This document shows positions 1 to 6,825 of a DNA stretch of 23,765 nucleotides, one piece after another. The stretch's first letter is position 1; the number at the start of each line of letters is the position of its first letter. The notes below the pieces were generated by a model. The model ran no database searches and was not told the origin of the DNA. It saw only the letters and a list, made by a program, of their open reading frames with translations. Both the position numbers and the translations under genes were made by a program. The stretch is from JBQCHF01 sp051953655 (GTDB lineage: Bacteria; Actinomycetota; Actinomycetes; Motilibacterales; Motilibacteraceae), in contig JBQCIO010000190.1 in assembly GCA_051953655.1 (NCBI GenBank), positions 1 through 23,765 of the forward strand, written 5' to 3'.

Positions 1-372
1 CCGCTGGCCCAGCGCGGCGGCCCGGGCGAGCTCGGCCTCCTCGCGCACCCCCTCCAGCCGTAGGCGCAGACCGGCCAGCCGGGCCGGGCGCAGGCCCTCC
101 ACCGGCCGACCCGAGCGCAGGGCCGCCAGCGCACCAGGGGCGCCGAGGCGACGCACCAGCCCGCAGACGGCGACGTCGGCCGGCTCGGCGGCCCGGGCGA
201 GCACCACGCGCGCGCCGCGCTCGAGCTCGGCGGCCGCACCGGGCTCCGGCTCGGCCGCTCCAGCGGCGGCGACGGCGACGGCAGCGACGGCGCGTGGCGC
301 CGGGGCGGGCACGGCGAGCGGCAGCGGCGGGGCCGACCACGGGCCGGGCTCGGCAGGGACCGGCGCGTTCAT
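1..372 (-). CDS. dprA: DNA-processing protein DprA, N-terminal part (cut by window edge)
   Basis: Reading the minus strand from ATG at 372 gives 124 open codons to the window edge. After a Pro/Ala-rich leader of about 50 residues comes a segment (LERGARVVLARAAEPAD, then LVRRLGAPGALAALRSG) that resembles the helical N-terminal domain of DprA/Smf. The Rossmann-fold, ssDNA-binding part would lie outside the window. DprA loads RecA on incoming single-stranded DNA during transformation. The ATG overlaps the comM stop by four bases (ATGA), which implies translational coupling, and comM-dprA is a common actinobacterial gene order. The Ala/Pro-rich leader is longer than usual, so a start further inside is possible. 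The identification rests on a short N-terminal segment plus context. Confidence 0.8.
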   Translation of the reverse strand, partial: MNAPVPAEPGPWSAPPLPLAVPAPAPRAVAAVAVAAAGAAEPEPGAAAELERGARVVLARAAEPADVAVCGLVRRLGAPGALAALRSGRPVEGLRPARLAGLRLRLEGVREEAELARAAALGQR

Positions 373-1928
373 GCCGGCGTCGCCCCGGCCAGGCGCAGCG
401 TGAGCGCGGCGGACACGTCGTCGCTGCCCGGCGCGTCCCGGTCCGCGAGGTCGGCGAGGGTCCAGGCCACCCGCAGCAGCCGGTCCACGCCCCGGGCGGA
501 CAGCCGGCCCCGCTCGACGAACTGCTCCAGCCGGGCCGCCGCCCCGTTCGGCACCGGCCAGCGCCGGCGCAGCTCCGGACCGGGCACCTCCGAGACGGTC
601 GTCCACGGGGTCCCGGTGAACCGCGCAGCCGCCCGCTCGCGCGCGGCCCGGACCCGGTCGGCGACCGCCGCGCTGCCCTCGACGAAGGACCGGTCGGCCA
701 GCAGCGTGGCCCGGTCGACCGGTCCGACGTCGACCCGCACGTCCATCCGGTCCATCAGCGGCCCGGAGAGCCGGGCGAGGTAGCGGGTGCGGGTGAACGG
801 GGCGCAGGTGCACGAGGCGGAGGGGTCGCCGGACCGCCCGCACGGGCACGGGTTGGCCGCCATCACCAGCAGGAAGCGCGCCGGGTAGCGGGCCGTGCCG
901 CCGGAGCGGCTCACCATCACCTCCCCGGACTCCAGCGGCTCGCGCAGCGCGTCGAGCACGTGGCGCCCGAACTCGGGCGCCTCGTCCAGGAACAGCACCC
1001 CGCGGTGCGCCAGGCTCACCGCGCCGGGCCGTGGCACGCCGGCGCCTCCCCCGACCACTGCGGCCTGCGTGGCCGTGTGGTGCGGGTCCTGGTAGGGCGG
1101 GCGGCGCACCAGCGGCGTCCCGGCCGGCAGCGTGCCGGCGACCGAGTGCACGGCGCTCACCTCCAGGGCGGCCGGGTGCTCCAGGTCCGGGAGCAGCCCG
1201 GGCAGGCGCTCGGCGAGCATCGTCTTGCCGGCCCCGGGCGGCCCGAGCAGGAAGAGGTTGTGGCCGCCGGCGGCGCAGACCTCGAGGGCGTGACGCCCCT
1301 CCGGCTGCCCGAGCACGTCGGCGAGGTCCTTGGGGGGAGGCGGCGGCCCCGTGACGCCCGCCGGCGCCCCGGTGGGCGGGCCGGGGTCAGGTGGCAGTGC
1401 CTCGGCGTCGGGCTGCTCGCCGCACAGACGCGCGAGCAGCGCGCGCAGCGTGACCGCCCCGAGCACCTCGACCCCGGGGACCAGCGCGGCCTCCTCGGCG
1501 TTGGCGGCCGGCACGACGACGGTGCGCACCCCGGCGGCGGCAGCGGCCAGGACGGCGGGCAGCACCCCCCGGACGCCGCGGACCCGGCCGTCCAGCCCGA
1601 GCTCGCCGAGCACCACGACGTCCTCGAGCGTCTCGCGCGGCACGGCCCCGGCCGCGGCCAGCACCGACAGCGCGATCGGCAGGTCGAAGTGCGAGCCGCG
1701 CTTGGGCAGCGAGGCCGGCGAGAGGCTGACGGTGATGCGGTGCTTGGGCCAGGGCGCCCCGGAGTTGACCACGGCGGCGCGGACCCGGTCGCGCGCCTCG
1801 GTGAGCGCGGTGTCGGGCAGGCCGACGAGGACGAAGCCGGGCAGGCCCGGGGACAGGTCCGCCTCGACCCTCACCACGTGCCCCTCGACGCCGACGAGCG
1901 TCACCCCGAAGGCGCGGGCGAGCCCCAT
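369..1928 (-). CDS. comM: ComM/YifB-family AAA+ ATPase (Mg-chelatase-like)
   Basis: This 519-residue protein has the full ComM/YifB layout. A Lon-protease-like N-terminal domain covers about residues 1-165 (GFVLVGLPDTALTEARDRVR). A Pro-rich linker covers 175-200. A Mg-chelatase-type AAA+ domain follows, with Walker A GPPGAGKT at 229-236 and Walker B LFLDEA at 312-317. A family-typical cysteine cluster NPCPCG...CTC sits at 359-375 (C361, C363, C373, C375), and the C-terminal domain runs from about 410 to 510. In transformable bacteria ComM is a hexameric branch-migration helicase that extends integration of imported DNA; no role in chlorophyll synthesis is implied. The start overlaps the yraN stop by one base and the stop overlaps the dprA start, so the three genes look co-translated. 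Length is normal and no key residue is missing. Confidence 0.95.
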   Translation of the reverse strand: MGLARAFGVTLVGVEGHVVRVEADLSPGLPGFVLVGLPDTALTEARDRVRAAVVNSGAPWPKHRITVSLSPASLPKRGSHFDLPIALSVLAAAGAVPRETLEDVVVLGELGLDGRVRGVRGVLPAVLAAAAAGVRTVVVPAANAEEAALVPGVEVLGAVTLRALLARLCGEQPDAEALPPDPGPPTGAPAGVTGPPPPPKDLADVLGQPEGRHALEVCAAGGHNLFLLGPPGAGKTMLAERLPGLLPDLEHPAALEVSAVHSVAGTLPAGTPLVRRPPYQDPHHTATQAAVVGGGAGVPRPGAVSLAHRGVLFLDEAPEFGRHVLDALREPLESGEVMVSRSGGTARYPARFLLVMAANPCPCGRSGDPSASCTCAPFTRTRYLARLSGPLMDRMDVRVDVGPVDRATLLADRSFVEGSAAVADRVRAARERAAARFTGTPWTTVSEVPGPELRRRWPVPNGAAARLEQFVERGRLSARGVDRLLRVAWTLADLADRDAPGSDDVSAALTLRLAGATPA

Positions 1929-2284
1929 CAGGCCACCCCCCGCAGGTGCTCGACGTGCGCGGGGCCCCGGTCCGGGCGCAGCACCGCCACGACGTCGATC
2001 CGGATGGCTGCCGGCCGGACACCGCGCGCAGCCACCCAGCGCGCCGCCAGGTCGAGCAGCCGAGCGGCCTTGACCGGGGTGACGGCCGCCGCCGGCGGCC
2101 CGAAGGCGGTGCTGCGCCGGGTCTTGACCTCGCAGACCACCAGCGTGCCGCCCTCACGGGCCACGATGTCGATCTCGCCGGCCGCGCACCGCCAGTTTCG
2201 TTCGAGCACCACCAGCCCCGCGCCGACCAGGTGGCGCACCGCCACGTCCTCGCCGTACCGCCCCACCGCGTCGGTCGCCCGCAC
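1928..2284 (-). CDS. yraN: YraN family (UPF0102) nuclease-fold protein
   Basis: This small protein (118 residues from the chosen start) has the YraN signature: YGEDVAVRHLVGAGLVVLERNWRC, then GEIDIVAREGGTLVVCEVKTRRS. The E37-x-D39 and E52-V-K54 residues form the D/E-x-K core of a Holliday-junction-resolvase-like fold. The cellular function is not firmly known; the frequent neighbourhood with comM, dprA and rnhB suggests DNA processing. I chose GTG at 2284 because an AGGAG-type ribosome site lies about 8 bases upstream. GTG at 2293 or 2290 is also open but sits on or against that site. The last base of the stop codon is shared with the comM start. Confidence 0.9.
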   Translation of the reverse strand: MRATDAVGRYGEDVAVRHLVGAGLVVLERNWRCAAGEIDIVAREGGTLVVCEVKTRRSTAFGPPAAAVTPVKAARLLDLAARWVAARGVRPAAIRIDVVAVLRPDRGPAHVEHLRGVA

Positions 2285-2351
2285 GGGCACCACCTCCTGC
2301 GCCCGACCGTGCCGCAGCGGGCCAGGAGCGGGTGGATCACCGACGGTCCGC

Positions 2352-2389
2352 TGTGGACGGTGGCAGGGGCCGAGGGCGCCTGTGGACGG
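2352..2389 (-). promoter_or_regulatory. Two DnaA-box-like 9-mers between the GGDEF-EAL gene and yraN
   Basis: The short gap between the two genes holds two copies of CCGTCCACA on the minus strand (2352-2360 and 2381-2389), 29 bp apart. The 9-mer fits the loose actinobacterial DnaA-box consensus (T/C)(T/C)(G/A/C)TCCACA. Two weak boxes can arise by chance in GC-rich DNA, and nothing here looks like an origin. I see no clear terminator in the gap. Confidence 0.2.
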
Positions 2390-2404
2390 AGGAGCGCCGC
2401 CGGT

Positions 2405-4702
2405 TCAGCCGTGGTGCAGCGGCGCGGGGCGGCCCAGGTGGTAGCCCTGCGCGGCGTCGACGCCGAGGGCCCGCAGCAGGCGGGCGGTCGCCTCGTCCTC
2501 GACGAACTCGGCCACCGTGCGCTTGCCCTGCCCGCGGGCGACGTCGACGACCGCCTTGATGACCAGCTGGTCGTCGCGCGAGCCCACCGCCCCGCGCACG
2601 AACTCCCCGTCGATCTTGATCACGTCGAAGGGCAGGTGCTTGAGGTAGGCGAAGGAGCCGAAGCCGGCCCCGAAGTCGTCCAGCGCGAGCTCGCAGCCCA
2701 GCGCGCGCAGCTGCTCGGTGAGCTGGCGGGCCAGCCCCATGCTGGACAGGGCCGCGGTCTCGGTCAGCTCCACGCACAGCCGCGCGCCCTCGACCCGGTG
2801 GCGCGCCAGCAGGGCCCCCAGGTCGACGGCGAAGCGGTCGTCGTCGAGGGATTGTGCGGAGAGGTTCACCGACAGGTGCAGCCCCGGGACGCGGGCGAGC
2901 AGGTCCACGGCCCGCGCCGCCACCCACCGGTCGATCCGGGTCGCCAGACCGTAGCGCTCGGCGACCGGCATGAACGCGGCCGGGGGGACCAGCGGCTCGT
3001 GGGTCTCCCCTGCGTGCTCGCCGACGGGGAGTGGCCCGCCGACGCCGACGCCCTCGCCCCTGCCTGCGCCGGCGCGCATCCGCAGCAGCAGCTCGCGGCT
3101 CACCACCCGGCCGTCGTGCAGGTCCACCACCGGTTGGGCGTGCAGCACGAAGCCGTCCTCCACCAGCGCCTGCTCGACCTGCTCGAGCCAGCCGAGGCGC
3201 TGCTGGAGCAGCGGGGTCCGCCCCGGCGCCCCGTCGTAGACCGCGAACCGGTCCCCGCCGGCCTCCTTGGCGTCGTACATCGCCAGGTCGGCGTTCACCA
3301 GCAGCTGCTCGGCGCTCGCGCCCGCCAGCACCGGGGCGATGCCGACGCTGGCGGTGATGCGCCGGCCGGTGGGCACGGCGTCGGCGGCGGCGTCGCGGAC
3401 GGCCCGGCGCAGCCGCTCGGCCACCGCGGCGGCCGCCGCCACCGAGGCGCTCGGCAGCAGGGCGGCGAACTCGTCCCCGCCGGTGCGGGCGACCATCTCG
3501 CCCTCGCGCAGCTGCGCGGCGAGGGTGGCCGCCACCACCGCGATCAGCGCGTCGCCGGTGCGGTGACCGCGGGTGTCGTTGACGGCCTTGAACTCGTCCA
3601 GGTCGATGGCCAGCACGCACCCCCCACCCGGCTCGGCCCCGCCGCGCGCGCCGCCCACGTGCTCCGTGCGCTGCACGTGCGCCTCGAGCCCGGTGGTGAA
3701 GGCGCGCCGGTTGGGCAGCCCGGTGAGGGGGTCGTGGTCGGCCAGGTGCCGCAGCCGCTCCTCGGCCAGCCGGCGCGGGGTGACGTCGGACACCACGACC
3801 ACGAGCACGTCGCCGAACTCCGGGTGCTCGAACGCGGACACGTGCGCCCGCATCCAGACCAGCGAGCCGTCCGCGCGGGCGCACCGCAGCTCCCCTTCCC
3901 AGGAGCCCGGACCTGAGCGCCGGCCGCCCTGGCCCAACGACCTGGCCGCGTCGCCCAGCAGGTCCCCGGCACCCACTCCCTGCTCGGGCTGCAGCAGGCT
4001 GGGCAGGGCCAGCCCGACGACCTCGTGCGAGGGGTAGCCGAACAGCTCCCCGAAGCGGGCGTTCGCGTGGACGACCACCTGGTCCTCGACCCGGACCAGG
4101 CAGGCCCCCTCGGCCATGTTGGCGGCGATGGCGCTGTGCAGCCGGAGCGTCTCCTGGGTGGCCAGCGTCTCGCGCACCCGCAGCACCGCCGCGGCGCAGT
4201 GCAGGCCGAGCGCCTCGAGCAGCGCCCGCTCGTCGTCGTCGAACGCGCGCGGCTCGTCCCAGGACAGGTTGAGCGCGCCCTGCACCTCGTCGTCGACCCG
4301 CAGCGGGATCGACGCGCAGGCGTGGTCCTCCCCGCGCAGGCGCACCAGCCCCGGGTGCTCGCAGCGCAGGTCCTCGTTGCTGGGGATGAAGAGCGCCTGG
4401 CCGCTGCGCACGGCAACGGCCAGCGGGTACGGGGCGTCCGGCGCCAGCTCGAGCGGCGCGGGGGGCTCGGTGAGCCGGGCGACGTGCAGGACCTGCAGCG
4501 GGGCTCCCGGGCGCGGCGACAGCGCGACGAACCCGGCGTCGGCGTCGAAGGCGGCCATGCCTGCCCGCAGGACCAGCAGGGCGACCTCGGCCTCGCTCCC
4601 GGCGTCCAGCATCGCGGCCGAGGCGTTCCACAGCCGCTCGAAGAGCCGCGCCTGGCGGAGCAGGGCGGCGGGGCTCGCGGGGGGACGCTCTGGCTGCAGC
4701 AT
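2405..4702 (-). CDS. GAF-PAS-GGDEF-EAL cyclic-di-GMP turnover protein
   Basis: This 765-residue protein has no membrane segment or signal peptide, so it should be cytosolic. A GAF-like sensor covers about 20-175, a PAS domain 185-312 (FGYPSHEVVG, then ELRCARADGSLVWMRAHVSAFEH), a GGDEF domain 318-490 and an EAL domain 500-760. The cyclase motif GGDEF is intact at 408-412, with metal-site D367. The upstream inhibitory site is RxxE (R399-E402) rather than RxxD. The phosphodiesterase side keeps E537 (ELL in place of EAL), N613, E645/E648, D675-D676 (DDFG), K696, E735 and Q752, so both activities look possible. A Gly/Glu-rich insert lies at about 544-570. It has neither overlap nor tight spacing with its neighbours and is preceded by hairpins, so it is probably its own transcription unit inserted into the usual DUF2469-yraN order. 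Which activity dominates, and the sensed signal, cannot be read from sequence. Confidence 0.93.
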   Translation of the reverse strand: MLQPERPPASPAALLRQARLFERLWNASAAMLDAGSEAEVALLVLRAGMAAFDADAGFVALSPRPGAPLQVLHVARLTEPPAPLELAPDAPYPLAVAVRSGQALFIPSNEDLRCEHPGLVRLRGEDHACASIPLRVDDEVQGALNLSWDEPRAFDDDERALLEALGLHCAAAVLRVRETLATQETLRLHSAIAANMAEGACLVRVEDQVVVHANARFGELFGYPSHEVVGLALPSLLQPEQGVGAGDLLGDAARSLGQGGRRSGPGSWEGELRCARADGSLVWMRAHVSAFEHPEFGDVLVVVVSDVTPRRLAEERLRHLADHDPLTGLPNRRAFTTGLEAHVQRTEHVGGARGGAEPGGGCVLAIDLDEFKAVNDTRGHRTGDALIAVVAATLAAQLREGEMVARTGGDEFAALLPSASVAAAAAVAERLRRAVRDAAADAVPTGRRITASVGIAPVLAGASAEQLLVNADLAMYDAKEAGGDRFAVYDGAPGRTPLLQQRLGWLEQVEQALVEDGFVLHAQPVVDLHDGRVVSRELLLRMRAGAGRGEGVGVGGPLPVGEHAGETHEPLVPPAAFMPVAERYGLATRIDRWVAARAVDLLARVPGLHLSVNLSAQSLDDDRFAVDLGALLARHRVEGARLCVELTETAALSSMGLARQLTEQLRALGCELALDDFGAGFGSFAYLKHLPFDVIKIDGEFVRGAVGSRDDQLVIKAVVDVARGQGKRTVAEFVEDEATARLLRALGVDAAQGYHLGRPAPLHHG

Positions 4703-4711
4703 CGCGATGGC

Positions 4712-4741
4712 ACGGTAGGCCCGCGGCCGCGGGCAGGGGCG
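4712..4741 (-). promoter_or_regulatory. Possible promoter with adjoining 16-bp palindrome before the GGDEF-EAL gene
   Basis: A TANNNT hexamer (TACCGT, 4717-4712) sits 9 bases before the ATG and would fit a leaderless or nearly leaderless transcript. No good -35 box is visible. Directly upstream is a perfect 16-bp palindrome GCCCGCGGCCGCGGGC (4719-4734), placed where an operator could act. No clear ribosome site precedes the ATG, which agrees with leaderless initiation. This is weak, position-based evidence. Confidence 0.3.
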
Positions 4742-4751
4742 CCCTTCGCCC

Positions 4752-4783
4752 CATCGGATCCCTCATCGGCGCGGGATCCGATG
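4752..4783. repeat. Inverted repeat, 11-bp perfect stem
   Basis: The arms CATCGGATCCC (4752-4762) and GGGATCCGATG (4773-4783) are exact reverse complements around a 10-base loop. It lies between the DUF2469 stop and the GGDEF-EAL start. It could be part of a composite terminator or a binding site. The arms are less GC-rich than the surroundings, which makes chance pairing less likely. Confidence 0.5.
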
Positions 4784-4786
4784 CTT

Positions 4787-4803
4787 CCCACCCGCCGGGT
4801 GGG
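4787..4803. repeat. Inverted repeat, 7-bp stem, 3-base loop
   Basis: CCCACCC and GGGTGGG flank a GCC loop, immediately next to two longer hairpins. Alone it would be unremarkable in GC-rich DNA; it matters as part of the array at 4719-4838. Confidence 0.35.
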
Positions 4804-4808
4804 CCATG

Positions 4809-4838
4809 CCCCGCGCCGACGGCGACCCCGGCGCGGGG
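4809..4838 (-). terminator. Probable terminator hairpin after the DUF2469 gene
   Basis: The 10-bp perfect stem CCCCGCGCCG/CGGCGCGGGG (4809-4818 and 4829-4838) with a 10-base loop starts 20 bases past the DUF2469 stop on the transcribed strand. There is no U-run, as is common for actinobacterial terminators. It most likely ends the lepB-nudix-rnhB-DUF2469 transcripts. Confidence 0.5.
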
Positions 4839-4857
4839 ACGCCGGCCGGAGGAGCGG

Positions 4858-5181
4858 CTAGCCGGCCATCCCGTCCCGCGGCAGCTCGAGGTCGGCCTTG
4901 GCCAGCTCCTCGACGTTGACGTCCTTGAAGGTGAGCACCTTGACGTTCTTGACGAACCGCGCCGGACGGTACATGTCCCAGACCCACGCGTCGGACATGG
5001 TGACCTCGAAGTACGTCTCGCCCTCGCTGGTGGCGCGCACCTGCAGGTCGACGGTGTTGGTGAGGTAGAACCGCCGCTCGGTCTCGACGACGTAGCTGAA
5101 CAGGCCGACGACGTCGCGGTACTCCCGGTAGAGCTGCAGCTCCATCTCGGTCTCGTACCGCTCGAGGTCCTCGGCGCTCAT
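4858..5181 (-). CDS. DUF2469 family protein
   Basis: This 107-residue acidic protein starts MSAEDLERYETEMELQLYREYRDVVGLFSYVVETERRFYL and contains VTMSDAWVWDMYRPARFVKNVKV. I recognise it as the DUF2469 family, a highly conserved small protein of actinobacteria found next to rnhB. No function is established and I see no catalytic motif, membrane segment or cysteine cluster. The ATG at 5181 overlaps the rnhB stop by four bases (ATGA), with a GGAGAGG ribosome site just upstream inside rnhB, so the two are probably translated together. An open frame upstream of the ATG has no support as coding. Hairpins follow the stop. Confidence 0.93.
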   Translation of the reverse strand: MSAEDLERYETEMELQLYREYRDVVGLFSYVVETERRFYLTNTVDLQVRATSEGETYFEVTMSDAWVWDMYRPARFVKNVKVLTFKDVNVEELAKADLELPRDGMAG

Positions 5182-6092
5182 GCCCTCTCCAGCTCGTGCA
5201 GCTCGTCCTGCTCGTCCTGCGGCCCGTCGGTCAGGGCCTCGTCCTCGCCGGCCGCTGCGACGAGCACCTCGTCGAGGCCGCCCTGCTCCAGCGGCGCGAG
5301 CACGTCCGGCCCGCCCTGCTCCCCCTCCCGGTCCTGCCAGTGCCCCTCCCGGGCGAGCGTACGCAGGTTCCAGCTGCGCCGGTGCTCGACGCACGGGCCC
5401 AGCGCCGCCAGCCCCTCCTGGTGGCTCGGGCTGGCGTAGCCCTTGTTCTCCTCCCAGCCGTAGCCGGGGTGCTGGGCGGCGAGCTCGACCATGAGCGCGT
5501 CCCGGGTGGTCTTGGCGAGCACACTGGCCGCCGCGACGGCGGCGCAGCGCAGGTCGGCCTTGACCAGCGTGCGCACCGGGACCGGCGCGAGGTCACCGGC
5601 GCCGAGGACGGGGGCCGGCGGGCGCGGGGCGGCGTCGCGGGGGGCGCCGGCCGGTCCGCCGCGCGGCGCGGGCACGTCGAGCGTGGGCAGGTCGAACAGC
5701 GCCGGCGGCTCGGCGGGGCGGGTGAGCCAGTCGTAGTTGCCGTCGAGCAGCACCAGGTCGGGTCGGACCGGCAGCTGGGCCAGCGCGCGCTCACCGGCCA
5801 GCCGGAGGGCGCGCAGGATGCCGATGGCGTCGATCTCCGCGGCGCTGGCGTGGGCGACCGCCCTGGCCCGCCCCCACCGCACCAGCCGCGGGACCAGGGC
5901 CTCGCGCGCGGCGGGCGTGAGCAGCTTGCTGTCGCGCAGGCCGCGCGGGGCGGTGGTGACGTCGAGGTCGACCAGCACGACGCCGACGGTGACCGGCCCG
6001 GCCAGCGCCCCGCGGCCGACCTCGTCGACGGCGGCCAGCAGGCCCGCGCCCGACTCGCGCAGCAGCCGGCGCTCGGTGCGCAGCGTGGGCAC
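5178..6092 (-). CDS. rnhB: Ribonuclease HII
   Basis: RNase HII cuts the RNA strand of RNA-DNA hybrids and removes single ribonucleotides from DNA. Visible motifs are VDEVGRGALAGPVTVG (the catalytic Asp-Glu pair), DSKLL, LLDG (third acidic residue), ASVLAKTTRD (fourth acidic residue), then HPGYGWEENKGYASPSH. The protein is 304 residues, longer than common family members. A Pro/Ala-rich insert of about 45 residues lies between LLDGNYDW and the VLAK segment, and an acidic tail of about 50 residues (ending DEQDELHELERA) follows the domain. I start at GTG 6092 (PTLRTERRLL). The alternative GTG at 6158 overlaps the nudix stop as GTGA and adds 22 residues, but those codons have unusually many A/T third positions, unlike the gene proper. 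The stop overlaps the DUF2469 start. Confidence 0.92.
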   Translation of the reverse strand: MPTLRTERRLLRESGAGLLAAVDEVGRGALAGPVTVGVVLVDLDVTTAPRGLRDSKLLTPAAREALVPRLVRWGRARAVAHASAAEIDAIGILRALRLAGERALAQLPVRPDLVLLDGNYDWLTRPAEPPALFDLPTLDVPAPRGGPAGAPRDAAPRPPAPVLGAGDLAPVPVRTLVKADLRCAAVAAASVLAKTTRDALMVELAAQHPGYGWEENKGYASPSHQEGLAALGPCVEHRRSWNLRTLAREGHWQDREGEQGGPDVLAPLEQGGLDEVLVAAAGEDEALTDGPQDEQDELHELERA

Positions 6093-6154
6093 GACGCCCG
6101 CGCCGGTGGCAGCAGCGGCACGGGTGGGACCGGGAGTGCTCCGTCGTCCCGACC

Positions 6155-6754
6155 TCACGGCAGCACCGACCCGAGGACGCGCACCGGGGCGGCCGGCGGC
6201 CCGTCGTGCAACAGCTCGGCCAGCCGCCGGGCCAGGTCCGGCGGGGCGAACACGTCGGTCTGCGCCTCCTCGGCCGCCGCGAGCTCGTCCAGCGTCCACC
6301 ACCGGTGCTCGACGTGCGAGGACCGCTCCAGCGCGCTCATGCCGGAGGTGTCGACGGCGAACCGCGCGCAGCGCACCAGGTGGTAGGTCTCGCGCTGGTC
6401 GTAGTCGACGCCGAGGAAGGTGAACTCCGCCTGCCGGTCCCACACGTGCGGGCCCACCTCGACGTCGAGCAGCCCCAGCTCCTCGGCCAGCTCGCGCCGC
6501 AGGGTCTGGGCGCTGTCCTCCCCGGGCTCCATCCCGCCGCCCGGGGTGAACCAGAAGGTCTGGTCGGGCCGGTCCGGGTCGCCGCCGCGGAAGAGCAGCA
6601 GCCGGTCGTCGGGGTCGAGCAGCAGCACCCTGGCGGCTCGGCGCGGGACCCGGCTCTGCTCCGGCCGGGGGTGCTCGGGCTGCTCTCCGGCCGCCGTGCC
6701 GTCCCCGCTGCTGCCGTCCGTGCTGCTGCCGTCCCCGCTGGTGCCGCCGGCCAT
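6155..6754 (-). CDS. Nudix hydrolase (first of two related copies)
   Basis: This 199-residue protein has a complete Nudix box, G73-x5-E79-x7-R87-E88-x-x-E91-E92-x-G94 (GGMEPGEDSAQTLRRELAEELGL), which binds Mg and cleaves nucleoside diphosphates linked to another group. The core is preceded by a Gly/Ser/Asp-rich leader (residues 1-30, GDGSS-type repeats). Later motifs are FWFTPGGG before the box and EHRWWTLDEL after it. The substrate cannot be told from sequence. It resembles the next gene upstream (6826-7401), including the RWWTxxEL segment, so the two look like an old tandem duplication. ATG 6754 has no good ribosome site, but a TAGGCT hexamer 7 bases before it would suit a leaderless transcript. 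Confidence 0.9.
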   Translation of the reverse strand: MAGGTSGDGSSTDGSSGDGTAAGEQPEHPRPEQSRVPRRAARVLLLDPDDRLLLFRGGDPDRPDQTFWFTPGGGMEPGEDSAQTLRRELAEELGLLDVEVGPHVWDRQAEFTFLGVDYDQRETYHLVRCARFAVDTSGMSALERSSHVEHRWWTLDELAAAEEAQTDVFAPPDLARRLAELLHDGPPAAPVRVLGSVLP

Positions 6755-6761
6755 GCCCGAG

Positions 6762-6767
6762 AGCCTA
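6762..6767 (-). promoter_or_regulatory. Possible -10 element for a leaderless Nudix transcript
   Basis: TAGGCT (TANNNT type) ends 7 bases before the ATG at 6754, the spacing expected when transcription begins at the start codon. No -35 box is recognised. The same hexamer occurs in the ffh leader. Confidence 0.25.
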
Positions 6768-6825
6768 GCCCGCCCGCCGGTGCGCAGCGGGCACCGGCGC
6801 CGGCCCGCCGGCGCCGATGCCCGGG

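Noticed and set aside
294..3916. Long plus-strand open frames opposite comM, yraN and the GGDEF-EAL gene
   Set aside because: They are low-complexity Arg/Pro/Gly products with no motif and are explained as shadows of the minus-strand genes.
6093..6158. Longer rnhB start at GTG 6158 overlapping the nudix stop as GTGA
   Set aside because: The overlap is attractive, but the extra 22 codons have many A/T third positions and no conserved residues. Kept as an alternative only.
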